DNA from: Bacteroidales bacterium UBA1757
GTDB lineage: Bacteria; Bacteroidota; Bacteroidia; Bacteroidales; UBA1402
DNA length: 40,445 nt
Direction of reading: 5' to 3'
Assembly (NCBI GenBank): GCA_002315625.1
Contig: DCHH01000096.1
Location: forward strand, 1 to 40,445
Shown here: one piece after another, positions 15,771 to 23,290 of the stretch
Layout of the letters: every line of letters starts with the position of its first letter
How positions within the stretch are numbered: the stretch's first letter is position 1
The notes under the pieces: generated by a model
What the model was told of the DNA's origin: nothing
Databases searched by the model: none
What the model saw: only the letters and a program-made list of their open reading frames with translations
Position numbers and translations under genes: made by a program

Positions 15771-16926
15771 TGGCGTTGCGGTCGCTTTTGTACGACTTCA
15801 TCTTGCCGCTGAAAATCTCATACTTTCTCAGTTCGCAGTCAAGCTGTCCGTTCATCAGCTGTATGCGCACACTGTGATGCAGTCCGATACTGTCAAAGCA
15901 CTCAGGACGGTAGCTCAGCACCCATGCATCATAGCCGGTAAAGATGTGCTTGAGCCGCTCACCCAAGTCCCGGTAAAGGCCCAGCAAATCATCAGGTTTG
16001 ATGCGTTCGCCGTATGGGGGATTGGTCATGAGAAGACCACCGGGAATTGTACTCTTGATATCCTGTATAGCTTTCTGCTTCAAGATAATATGCTTGTTCA
16101 AGCCTGCATTCTCAACATTGCGGGTAGCAATGGCGATGGCCTGGCGGGAAATATCCGAACCGTAAATCTTGTATTCGAAAGGCACCTGAGTGTCCTCGTC
16201 ATAGACCTCCTCGAAAAGCTCCTGATCATAGTCTTTCCAATGTTGGAAGGCAAACCCCTTACGATATATACCTGGGGCTATGTTCATGGCAATCAGGGCC
16301 GCCTCAATCGGAAGTGTACCACTGCCGCACATGGGGTCAATAAAGTTTGTCTGCCCTTTCCAGCCGGCAAGCTTCAGCATTCCAGCCGCCAGCACTTCGT
16401 TAAGGGGTGCTTCCGTCTGCTCCATCCTATAGCCACGTTTATGCAACGACTCGCCCGAGCTGTCCAGGCAGAGGGTGCATGCATTGTGTGACACATGGAG
16501 ATGAATGTAAATATCGGGGTTCGTCAGCCTTACTGAAGGACGACGTCCGAATTTTTCATTGAAGTGGTCGGCAACGGCATCCTTCACCTTATAAGATAAG
16601 AAAAGGGAATTGTTGAACGTTTCCGAATAGACTACAGAATCGACAGCGAATGTCTTGGAAATGTCAAAATAGTCCTCCCAGTCAATTTTACGCAGTTCCT
16701 CATAGATGGCCTCAGCATCCTTTGCTTCGAAAGCAGCGATGGGCTTGAGTATGCGAAGGGCCGTATGCAACTGCATATTTGCCTTGTACATAAGACGTTT
16801 GTCACCTGTGAAGAAGACCGAACGGCGGCCGATTTCAATATTATTTCCTCCAAGATTGGTAATCTCTTCAGCCAAGACATTTTCCAGCCCGCGCATGGTC
16901 TTGGCAATCATTTCAAATTCCTGCAT
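15757..16926 (-). CDS. THUMP-domain rRNA guanine-N2 methyltransferase (RlmL N-terminal/RlmK-L-like)
   Basis: This is a class I SAM methyltransferase of the UPF0020 group, related to the half of RlmKL that makes m2G2445 in 23S rRNA. The N-terminal THUMP RNA-binding domain covers about residues 45-155. The SAM site is FIDPMCGSGTLPIEAALIA near residue 195, and the catalytic NPPY motif is LLMTNPPYGERIKPDDL. At 389 residues it lacks the second methyltransferase unit of E. coli RlmKL, which is normal in this phylum. The precise target guanine is an inference. A -7 promoter element lies 25 bases upstream. Confidence 0.92.
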   Translation of the reverse strand: MQEFEMIAKTMRGLENVLAEEITNLGGNNIEIGRRSVFFTGDKRLMYKANMQLHTALRILKPIAAFEAKDAEAIYEELRKIDWEDYFDISKTFAVDSVVYSETFNNSLFLSYKVKDAVADHFNEKFGRRPSVRLTNPDIYIHLHVSHNACTLCLDSSGESLHKRGYRMEQTEAPLNEVLAAGMLKLAGWKGQTNFIDPMCGSGTLPIEAALIAMNIAPGIYRKGFAFQHWKDYDQELFEEVYDEDTQVPFEYKIYGSDISRQAIAIATRNVENAGLNKHIILKQKAIQDIKSTIPGGLLMTNPPYGERIKPDDLLGLYRDLGERLKHIFTGYDAWVLSYRPECFDSIGLHHSVRIQLMNGQLDCELRKYEIFSGKMKSYKSDRNANAED

Positions 16927-16951
16927 AAAGTCTGTTTACGGAAAAGCGCTG

Positions 16952-16959
16952 CAAAGGTA
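16952..16959 (-). promoter_or_regulatory. Putative -7 element for the rRNA methyltransferase/RNase HI operon
   Basis: TACCTTTG on the minus strand (16959-16952) matches TAnnTTTG exactly. The nearest TTTG upstream (16978-16975) is 15 bases away, shorter than usual, so the -33 element is uncertain. Confidence 0.5.
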
Positions 16960-17014
16960 ATACTTTTCAGGCAACAAATACTTTTTCCGGAATCGTCATC
17001 GGGGAAAATATAAG

Positions 17015-17044
17015 TTGTGAACCCGAAAAAAAGAATTATCTTTG
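17015..17044 (+). promoter_or_regulatory. Promoter for the fumarate reductase/succinate dehydrogenase operon
   Basis: TTG (17015-17017), a 19-base spacer and TATCTTTG (17037-17044) form a near-ideal Bacteroidota promoter. The leader to the sdhC start at 17102 is about 50 bases and A/T-rich. Confidence 0.8.
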
Positions 17045-17101
17045 CAGTTCACAATCAAGTCAAAAGAGGAAATTTTACTAATCTTTTATAATCATCTAAC
17101 T

Positions 17102-17767
17102 ATGAGCTGTTTAAAAATGTCTTCCATCGGGAAGAAAACGATTCAGAGCATTACGGGAGGAGCGTTGATTCTCTTCCTCACCTTCCATGCCCTCATGAAC
17201 ATCTTCGTAATTATCAGTCCGGAGGCATACGACGCAATTTGCGAATTTCTGGGTGCCAACTGGTATGCTCTTGTCGGTACGGTCGGTCTGGCTGCCCTGG
17301 TAGTGCTTCATTTTATTTTCGCCATTGTTCTGACTGTTCAGAACTACATTGCCCGCGGCAGTGAGCGCTATGCCGTTTCTGCACGTCCCAAGGGTGTTGA
17401 ATGGTCTTCCCGCAACATGTTCGTTCTCGGACTGGTTGTCATTGGTTTCGTTGTTCTTCATCTGTTGAACTTCTGGTACAAAATGCAGCTCCAGGAAATC
17501 CTTGGCAACGAATTGGAAATGAGCGGTGCTGAATTTGTTCAGGATCTCTTCTCTCATCCCGTCTATTGTATTCTGTATATGATTTGGCTGGTGGCCCTTT
17601 GGTTCCATCTTCAGCATGGTATGTGGAGCGCCTTCCACACCCTTGGCTGGAACAACAACAAGTGGATTCCCCGTCTGAAATGCATCTCTAATATCTACAC
17701 CGGCATCGTTTGCGCCCTGTTCTTCTGCATTCCACTTTATTATCTGATCATTAATCTTATTGCCTGA
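17102..17767 (+). CDS. sdhC: Succinate dehydrogenase/fumarate reductase cytochrome b subunit
   Basis: This is the membrane anchor of the complex that couples menaquinol oxidation to fumarate reduction (or the reverse). The start at 17102 (MSCLKMSSIGKKTIQSITG) is chosen because the longer frame begins inside the promoter. The 221 residues form five hydrophobic helices with His residues in LFLTFHALMN, VVLHFIFAIV, FVVLHLLNFW and WFHLQHGMWSAFHTLGW, candidate ligands for two haem b groups as in the Wolinella-type (type B) diheme enzymes. A single large anchor subunit and the C-A-B gene order agree with that class. frdA begins six bases after the stop. Confidence 0.95.
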   Translation: MSCLKMSSIGKKTIQSITGGALILFLTFHALMNIFVIISPEAYDAICEFLGANWYALVGTVGLAALVVLHFIFAIVLTVQNYIARGSERYAVSARPKGVEWSSRNMFVLGLVVIGFVVLHLLNFWYKMQLQEILGNELEMSGAEFVQDLFSHPVYCILYMIWLVALWFHLQHGMWSAFHTLGWNNNKWIPRLKCISNIYTGIVCALFFCIPLYYLIINLIA

Positions 17768-17773
17768 TAAGTC

Positions 17774-19726
17774 ATGAGTAACGAAACAATCAAAATCGAT
17801 TCCAAGATTCCACAGGGACCCTTGGCCGAAAAATGGACTAATTACAAAGCCCATCAGAAACTGGTGAACCCGTCGAACAAGCGCCGTCTTGATATCATTG
17901 TCGTAGGAACCGGTCTGGCCGGAGCATCTGCCGCCGCTTCTCTCGGAGAGATGGGTTTCAATGTATTGAATTTCTGTATTCAGGACTCACCCCGCCGTGC
18001 CCACTCAATTGCTGCACAGGGAGGTATCAATGCAGCCAAGAACTATCAGAACGACGGTGACTCTGTCTATCGTCTGTACTATGATACCATCAAGGGTGGT
18101 GACTATCGTGCCCGCGAGGCCAATGTATATCGTCTGGCCGAAGTCTCCAACAACATCATCGACCAGTGCGTTGCACAGGGCGTTCCTTTTGCCCGCGAAT
18201 ACGGCGGCACACTGGCTAACCGTTCATTCGGCGGTGCTCAGGTCAGCCGTACATTCTATGCCAAGGGACAGACCGGCCAGCAACTGTTGCTCGGTGCCTA
18301 TTCAGCCCTCAGCCGTCAGGTGAAGGCCGGCAGCGTGAAGCTTTATACCCGTCGTGAAATGCTTGACCTGGTTATCATCGACGGAAAGGCCCGTGGTATT
18401 ATTGTCCGCAACCTGGTTACCGGCAAGATCGAGCGCTATGCCGCTCATGCCGTGGTTCTCGGAACCGGTGGTTACGGAAACACTTTCTTCCTTTCAACCA
18501 ACGCTATGGGTTCGAATGGTTCTGCAGCATGGCAGGCCTATAAGCACGGTGCTTATTTCGCTAATCCCTGCTATGCTCAGATTCACCCCACTTGTATCCC
18601 CGTTCACGGAACCAACCAGTCGAAACTGACCCTGATGTCAGAGTCGCTTCGTAACGACGGACGTATCTGGGTGCCCAAGAAACTGGAAGATGCCAAGGCC
18701 CTTCAGGCTGGCAAGCTCCAGGGACGCGACATTCCTGAAGAAGATCGTGACTACTATCTGGAGCGCCGCTATCCGGCCTTCGGCAACCTGGTTCCCCGTG
18801 ACGTTGCTTCTCGTGCCGCCAAGGAGCGCTGCGATGCCGGTTATGGTGTGAACAACACCGGTCTGGCCGTATTCCTCGATTTCAGCGAGCCGATTGCCCG
18901 TCTGGGCAAGAGCGTAGTTGAGGCCCGTTACGGCAACCTCTTCCAGATGTACGAAAAGATTACCGACGTCAATCCGTACGAGAATCCGATGATGATCTTC
19001 CCGGCCATCCACTACACGATGGGTGGTATTTGGGTTGACTATGAACTCCAGACCTCCATCACCGGCCTGTTCTGCATAGGTGAAGCCAACTTCTCCGACC
19101 ATGGCGCCAACCGTCTGGGTGCAAGTGCCCTGATGCAAGGTCTTGCCGACGGCTACTTCGTTCTTCCCTACACAATTCAGAACTATCTGGCCGACGAAAT
19201 CCGCACTCCTCGCTTCTCTACCGACCGTCCCGAATTCGAGGAGGCTGAAAAGAAGGTCAACGCCCGCATTGAGAAACTGATGTCTATTCAGGGCAAGCGT
19301 TCTGTCGATTCCATCCACAAGGAACTCGGTCTCATCATGTGGGACTTCGTCGGAATGGGCCGTACGGCAGAAGGTCTGAAGAAGGGCATTGAAGAGATAC
19401 AGCGTATCAAGAAGGAATTCTGGAGCAACGTCTTCATTCCCGGCGATGGCAAGGATATGAACACCGAACTTGAGAAAGCCCTCCGCCTGGCTGATTTCAT
19501 CGAAATCGGCGACCTGATGGCACGCGATGCCCTGCATCGTGAAGAGTCTTGCGGCGGACACTTCCGCGAGGAGCACCAGACTCCTGAAGGTGAAGCCCTC
19601 CGTCACGACGACAAGTACATGTATGTCGGCTGCTGGAAATATACTGGCGAAGACAGTGAGCCCGAACTCCTCAAGGAGCCGCTCAACTACGAATTCACTG
19701 AAGTTAAAACCCGCAATTACAAATAA
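17774..19726 (+). CDS. frdA: Fumarate reductase/succinate dehydrogenase flavoprotein subunit
   Basis: This catalytic subunit interconverts fumarate and succinate at a covalently bound FAD. The 650-residue protein has the dinucleotide-binding start IIVVGTGLAGASAAASLGEMG near residues 37-56 and the HSIAAQGGINAAKN motif, whose His carries FAD in this family. HYTMGGIWVDYE and GEANFSDHGANRLGASALMQG form the substrate and FAD regions. The C-terminal helical domain ends with a REESCGGHFREEHQT segment. It lies between the cytochrome b and iron-sulfur genes, four bases or so from each. In a gut anaerobe it likely acts mainly as a fumarate reductase, which is an inference from lifestyle. Confidence 0.97.
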   Translation: MSNETIKIDSKIPQGPLAEKWTNYKAHQKLVNPSNKRRLDIIVVGTGLAGASAAASLGEMGFNVLNFCIQDSPRRAHSIAAQGGINAAKNYQNDGDSVYRLYYDTIKGGDYRAREANVYRLAEVSNNIIDQCVAQGVPFAREYGGTLANRSFGGAQVSRTFYAKGQTGQQLLLGAYSALSRQVKAGSVKLYTRREMLDLVIIDGKARGIIVRNLVTGKIERYAAHAVVLGTGGYGNTFFLSTNAMGSNGSAAWQAYKHGAYFANPCYAQIHPTCIPVHGTNQSKLTLMSESLRNDGRIWVPKKLEDAKALQAGKLQGRDIPEEDRDYYLERRYPAFGNLVPRDVASRAAKERCDAGYGVNNTGLAVFLDFSEPIARLGKSVVEARYGNLFQMYEKITDVNPYENPMMIFPAIHYTMGGIWVDYELQTSITGLFCIGEANFSDHGANRLGASALMQGLADGYFVLPYTIQNYLADEIRTPRFSTDRPEFEEAEKKVNARIEKLMSIQGKRSVDSIHKELGLIMWDFVGMGRTAEGLKKGIEEIQRIKKEFWSNVFIPGDGKDMNTELEKALRLADFIEIGDLMARDALHREESCGGHFREEHQTPEGEALRHDDKYMYVGCWKYTGEDSEPELLKEPLNYEFTEVKTRNYK

Positions 19727-19729
19727 ACC

Positions 19730-20485
19730 ATGGATAAGACGATTAATGTTACATTGAAAGTCTGGCGTCAGAGAGGCCCCAAGGCGAAAGGCGCTTTTGA
19801 GACATACAAACTGAACGGTGTTTCAACCGACAGCTCTTTCCTCGAAATGATGGACCAGCTCAACGAGCAGCTCATCTCCGAGCGCAAGGAACCCGTCGTT
19901 TTCGACCACGACTGCCGTGAGGGTATTTGCGGCATGTGTTCACTCTATATCAACGGACATCCCCACGGGCCGGACGAGGACATCACAACTTGCCAGCTTC
20001 ACATGCGCAAGTTCAAGGATGGCGATACCATCACCATCGAACCGTGGCGTTCACATGGTTTCCCGGTCATCCGCGACCTTATGGTAGATCGTAGCGCTTT
20101 CGACAAGATTATCCAAGCCGGAGGTTATGTATCAGTCAACACCGGCGGTGCACCTGATGCCAACGCAATTCCCATCTCGAAGGAAAAGGCAGACCTTGCA
20201 ATGGATGCTGCCTCCTGTATCGGTTGCGGAGCATGCGTTGCTGCTTGCAAGAACGGTTCCGCTATGCTGTTCGTTTCGGCAAAGGTCAGCCAACTGGCCC
20301 TGCTCCCACAAGGTAAAGTTGAAGCCGCTCGCCGTGCAAAAGCCATGGTTGCCAAGATGGACGAACTCGGATTCGGAAACTGCACCAACACCGGTGCCTG
20401 CGAGGCTGAATGCCCGAAGAACGTTTCCATTTCCAACATCGCCCGCTTGAACCGCGAATTCCTTTGCGCAAAGTTGAAAGACTAG
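19730..20485 (+). CDS. frdB: Fumarate reductase/succinate dehydrogenase iron-sulfur subunit
   Basis: This subunit wires electrons between the quinone site and FAD through three clusters. The [2Fe-2S] ligands are Cys62, Cys67, Cys70 and Cys88 (CREGICGMC and TTC). The cysteine groups at 163, 166, 169, 173 (CIGCGACVAACKNG) and 218, 224, 228 (CTNTGACEAECPKN) hold the [4Fe-4S] and [3Fe-4S] clusters. All ligands are intact. The 251-residue length is normal. It is the last gene of the operon, and a large hairpin begins 27 bases after its stop. Confidence 0.97.
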   Translation: MDKTINVTLKVWRQRGPKAKGAFETYKLNGVSTDSSFLEMMDQLNEQLISERKEPVVFDHDCREGICGMCSLYINGHPHGPDEDITTCQLHMRKFKDGDTITIEPWRSHGFPVIRDLMVDRSAFDKIIQAGGYVSVNTGGAPDANAIPISKEKADLAMDAASCIGCGACVAACKNGSAMLFVSAKVSQLALLPQGKVEAARRAKAMVAKMDELGFGNCTNTGACEAECPKNVSISNIARLNREFLCAKLKD

Positions 20486-20486
20486 A

Positions 20487-21218
20487 ATGACGCCTTGTGC
20501 GATTTTATTACAAGGATTTCAAGGTACCCAGCGCCTTATCGACAGCTGGGTGTCCTTGAAATCCTTACTCCTTTTTATAGGAATGGCCCTTCTCCTGTCG
20601 TTTTTTTTGGGAAGCGCAAAAGAAGGAGTGGCGGCATATATCAAATCGACGCTGACAATTCACCAAACAACCGGTCAATACTCGTTTGACGCACGTAGAT
20701 CAAGGCTCAGAAGCTTATTGTTGATTATCTCAATAGCAGCACTCACACTCTTCCTGTCTCTTGGCGTCCAACAGATACTGAATTGCAGTCTGAAAGGCCC
20801 GGGAGGGTGGGCGACCATTACGCTGCGGATAATATCTCTCAGGTCCATTCTGATTTCCCTGTGCTGCATCCTGGTTTACATAGCTGCTAAATCTGCAGCC
20901 ATTTTCCTGTATTCATCGGTACATTTCCGCAGAGAATACAGATTATCCAACATAGACTGTTTCATTTCCTATCTTATTGTTGACGCCCTGTTGCTGATTC
21001 CACTTCTTTTCTGGAACGAAGTAATGCCATTGAACGGACAGACAACATTCTGGGTAGCCACTGGAATCTGGCTGTTTGTAAAAGCCTGGAGTACTCTGCA
21101 TATATATGTAATTTTTTCTTCGAGAGGTGTTACGTTTGTCCAATTTTTATTGTACTTTTGCAGCTTTGAAATATTACCCTTGCCAGTATTTTGCAAGTGT
21201 CTGTTTCTATTAGGCTAA
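20487..21218 (+). CDS. DUF4271-type integral membrane protein
   Basis: This is a protein of about 243 residues with several hydrophobic segments, for example LLLFIGMALLLSFFLG, LLLIISIAALTLFLSLG, ISLCCILVYIAAKSAAIFL and FISYLIVDALLLIPLLF. Position directly before hemD and the overall pattern match the DUF4271 family of Bacteroidota, whose function is unknown. The start is uncertain. ATG 20487 lies one base after the frdB stop and keeps the family-like LIDSWVSLKSLLLF segment, but its first 27 codons span a strong hairpin. ATG 20583 would avoid the hairpin at the cost of 32 residues. Confidence 0.75.
   Translation: MTPCAILLQGFQGTQRLIDSWVSLKSLLLFIGMALLLSFFLGSAKEGVAAYIKSTLTIHQTTGQYSFDARRSRLRSLLLIISIAALTLFLSLGVQQILNCSLKGPGGWATITLRIISLRSILISLCCILVYIAAKSAAIFLYSSVHFRREYRLSNIDCFISYLIVDALLLIPLLFWNEVMPLNGQTTFWVATGIWLFVKAWSTLHIYVIFSSRGVTFVQFLLYFCSFEILPLPVFCKCLFLLG
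20512..20566 (+). terminator. Large hairpin after frdB, terminator or attenuator overlapping the DUF4271 start
   Basis: AAGGATTTCAAGG (20512-20524) pairs perfectly with 20554-20566, and CCCAGC (20527-20532) pairs with 20545-20550. The whole is a stem of about 21 bp with one bulge and a 12-base loop. A short T-run (CTTTTTATAG, 20571-20580) follows within five bases. It would reduce transcription from the sdhC-frdAB operon into DUF4271/hemD. Confidence 0.75.
21153..21160 (+). promoter_or_regulatory. Putative -7 element for hemD
   Basis: TACTTTTG (21153-21160) fits TAnnTTTG and lies in the end of the DUF4271 gene, 85 bases before the hemD ATG. A TTTG at 21135-21138 is only 14 bases upstream, so the -33 assignment is weak. 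Confidence 0.4.
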
Positions 21219-21245
21219 GTGATTGAACCATAACTTTTTATAGCA

Positions 21246-21998
21246 ATGAAGATTAAGAACATTCTGGTTTCCCAACCAAAGCCGGCCTCGGACAAATCTC
21301 CTTATTTTGACCTTGAAAAGAAGTATGGTGTCAAGATTAATTTCCGTCCTTTCATAAAGGTGGAAGGGGTTGATGCAAAAGATTTCCGCAAACAGCACGT
21401 TGAAATACTCGCCCATACCGCCGTCATATTCACGGCCCGCACAGCAATTGACCATTTCTTCCGCCTTTGCGAAGAAACCCGCGTCAACGTGCCGGAAGAC
21501 ATGAAATATTTCTGCATGAGCGAAGCCGTTTCGCTTTACCTCCAGAAATATATCCAGTACCGCAAAAGGAAGATCTTCTTCCCCCAGACCGGACTTATTG
21601 ACGATCTCGTGCAGCTCATCCAAAAGCACAGCACTGAAAAATATCTTCTGTCCGTTTCCGACGTAAACAAGGATAACCTTAGCAACATACTGGAAGAAAA
21701 GGGTATCGAATACACAAAGGCAATAATGTACAGGACTGTAAGCAACGACTTTACTCCTGAAGAGCCTTTCAATTACGACATGCTCGTCTTCTTCAGTCCC
21801 AATGGTATTGCATCACTGATGAAGAACTTTCCCGATTTCCAGCAAGGTGAAATCGCCATTGCCACTCTTGGCGTAACCACTGCACAGGCAGTAAAGGATG
21901 CAGGGTTAAGACTTGACATAGAGGCTCCTACTCCACAAGCTCCGTCTATTACGGCTGCAATGGACGCCTACCTGAAGGAATCAAACAAGAAAAAATAG
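21246..21998 (+). CDS. hemD: Uroporphyrinogen-III synthase
   Basis: HemD closes and isomerises the linear tetrapyrrole hydroxymethylbilane to uroporphyrinogen III. The 250-residue protein has the two-lobed pattern of this divergent family: an N-terminal KIKNILVSQPKPASDKSPYFDLEKKYG, a middle crossover near LLSVSDVNKDNLSNILEEKGIEY, and the C-terminal MLVFFSPNGIASLMKN and IATLGVTTAQAVKDAGL segments, where SPNG/TPSG-type and GxxTAxA motifs are usual. The neighbours DUF4271, rnpA and yidD support the call. Haem b for the adjacent cytochrome subunit would need this pathway. Confidence 0.9.
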   Translation: MKIKNILVSQPKPASDKSPYFDLEKKYGVKINFRPFIKVEGVDAKDFRKQHVEILAHTAVIFTARTAIDHFFRLCEETRVNVPEDMKYFCMSEAVSLYLQKYIQYRKRKIFFPQTGLIDDLVQLIQKHSTEKYLLSVSDVNKDNLSNILEEKGIEYTKAIMYRTVSNDFTPEEPFNYDMLVFFSPNGIASLMKNFPDFQQGEIAIATLGVTTAQAVKDAGLRLDIEAPTPQAPSITAAMDAYLKESNKKK

Positions 21999-22009
21999 AA
22001 AAACGTAAG

Positions 22010-22423
22010 GTGAACACCTTCAGCAAGGACGAACGGCTGTGCGGTGAACTGCGCTTGGCAGAACTTTTCGCCCACGGAGAGAACGTTGTTGCATTCCCGC
22101 TGCGTGCATGCTGGCAAGTAACAAATCATCCGGCAGAGCATGCCGCCAGAGTGCAGGTTCTTATGAGCGTACCTAAAAAGAAACTGCACCGTGCCAACAA
22201 GCGGAACCGGGTCAAACGTTTGCTTAGGGAATCCTATCGTTTACAGAAACACGATTTGGTAGCAATAGCCGAATCCGAGGACAAATGGCTTCAGGTTGCA
22301 TTTGTCTGGATTCCTCAAGAGGTATTGCCATATTCACAAGTCTCGGCTAAAATGCTGAAAATTCTTGGTAAGATACAAGCAAAACTGCAAGCCCATGAGG
22401 CGGATAATCCTGTATCTGATTAA
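22010..22423 (+). CDS. rnpA: Ribonuclease P protein component
   Basis: RnpA is the small basic protein that assists RNase P RNA in tRNA 5' maturation. The 137-residue product has the conserved basic helix ANKRNRVKRLLRESYRL (the RNR-type motif) after VLMSVPKKKLHRA. It appears to use a GTG start at 22010 (MNTFSKDERLCGELRLAELF), 11 bases after the hemD stop. No in-frame ATG before the conserved FSKDERL region was found. The GTG lies inside a short palindrome (AAGGTG-AA-CACCTT). The C-terminus overlaps yidD by 29 bases, the usual arrangement. Confidence 0.93.
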   Translation: MNTFSKDERLCGELRLAELFAHGENVVAFPLRACWQVTNHPAEHAARVQVLMSVPKKKLHRANKRNRVKRLLRESYRLQKHDLVAIAESEDKWLQVAFVWIPQEVLPYSQVSAKMLKILGKIQAKLQAHEADNPVSD

Positions 22424-22649
22424 TTGTCTCAAGAAAGGATTGACCTTTCTGCTGCTTCTCCCGATATGGTTCTACCGGGCCTGTATTTCACCACTCACTC
22501 CACCATCCTGCCGGTTCACTCCAACCTGTTCACAGTACGCAGTTGAGGCATTGAAAAAACACGGTCCCCTCAAAGGATTGTTGCTTACCGTCAAGCGCAT
22601 ACTTCGTTGCCATCCGGGAGGTGGAAGCGGATATGACCCGGTTCCATAA
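22395..22649 (+). CDS. yidD: Membrane protein insertion efficiency factor YidD
   Basis: YidD is a small inner-membrane-associated protein that helps YidC-dependent membrane insertion. The start at the ATG at 22395 (MRRIILYLINCLKKG) gives 84 residues. An upstream TTG would add only rnpA-derived sequence. Residues 15-30 are hydrophobic, followed by the family signature SCRFTPTCSQYAVEALKKHG and the C-terminal CHPGGGSGYDPVP. It overlaps rnpA by 29 bases and is followed six bases later by the tatD-like gene. Confidence 0.95.
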   Translation: MRRIILYLINCLKKGLTFLLLLPIWFYRACISPLTPPSCRFTPTCSQYAVEALKKHGPLKGLLLTVKRILRCHPGGGSGYDPVP

Positions 22650-22655
22650 TAATAC

Positions 22656-23204
22656 ATGACAACAGACATCCACACACATCACTACAGGCCTCAGGATGAT
22701 TGCCTCCAGGTACTGAATATTCGTTTGAGGCCGGACTCGGACATAAGGGATTTTCCGCCTCCAGCGGACAACCTTCTTCTCAGCGCAGGCATACATCCCT
22801 GGGACACAGGATTATTCACCGACAAAAAGGCTGCGGAAAAAATTCTATGCAAAATTTTAAGCAATGAACGCATTGCATATATCGGTGAAGCAGGCTTGGA
22901 CAAGCTGAAAGGCGACACCCTACAACACCAGATGGAGCTGTTCAGACTGCAATTGTCCATAGCCGACCGTCTGCATAAACCTGTTATCATTCACTGCGTA
23001 AAAGCAATGCAGGAGATACTGGCCCAGAAAGACGACTACAAAGAAATCCCGGAATGGATTATTCATGGTTTCCGCGGCAAGGCCACGCAGGCCCGACAAT
23101 GGCTGGAACATGGCTTCAGTCTCTCCTTCGGACTTCATCACGACCCGAAAGCCTATTCTTTATGCCCCGGTGACCGTCGATATACTGAAACTGACGACCT
23201 GTGA
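22656..23204 (+). CDS. TatD-family metal-dependent hydrolase, short C-terminus
   Basis: This is an amidohydrolase-fold phosphodiesterase related to the TatD DNase. Metal-site motifs are visible: DIHTHH at the N-terminus, GEAGLD (metal-bridging Glu), VIIHCVKA, IIHGFRGK, and a final TETDD whose Asp is the last metal ligand. At 182 residues it stops two residues after the ETD motif, where relatives usually continue for about 30 more residues. The missing part is a C-terminal helix, so the enzyme may still fold, or the gene may be freshly shortened. The start at 22656 follows yidD by six bases. Confidence 0.82.
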   Translation: MTTDIHTHHYRPQDDCLQVLNIRLRPDSDIRDFPPPADNLLLSAGIHPWDTGLFTDKKAAEKILCKILSNERIAYIGEAGLDKLKGDTLQHQMELFRLQLSIADRLHKPVIIHCVKAMQEILAQKDDYKEIPEWIIHGFRGKATQARQWLEHGFSLSFGLHHDPKAYSLCPGDRRYTETDDL

Positions 23205-23245
23205 AAAAGGGGAGAGAAAAGATATTCCCTCAGACAAAAAATTAC

Positions 23246-23253
23246 TATCTTTG
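23246..23253 (+). promoter_or_regulatory. Putative -7 element for the carboxyltransferase gene
   Basis: TATCTTTG (23246-23253) is an exact TAnnTTTG match, 38 bases before the ATG at 23291. No TTG sits at the expected -33 spacing, so only the -7 box is supported. Confidence 0.5.
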
Positions 23254-23290
23254 CGGAATTACAAGAAACGACATATAACAATTATAAACT

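Noticed and set aside
15874..16491. 205-codon plus-strand open frame
   Set aside because: It is antisense to the THUMP methyltransferase gene and covers its SAM and NPPY motifs.
18638..19606. 322-codon minus-strand open frame
   Set aside because: It lies entirely opposite frdA, whose flavoprotein motifs are intact. It has no recognisable domain or promoter and results from codon bias.
22365..22394. Upstream TTG start for yidD
   Set aside because: It adds ten residues derived from rnpA coding sequence. The ATG at 22395 gives the standard YidD N-terminus.
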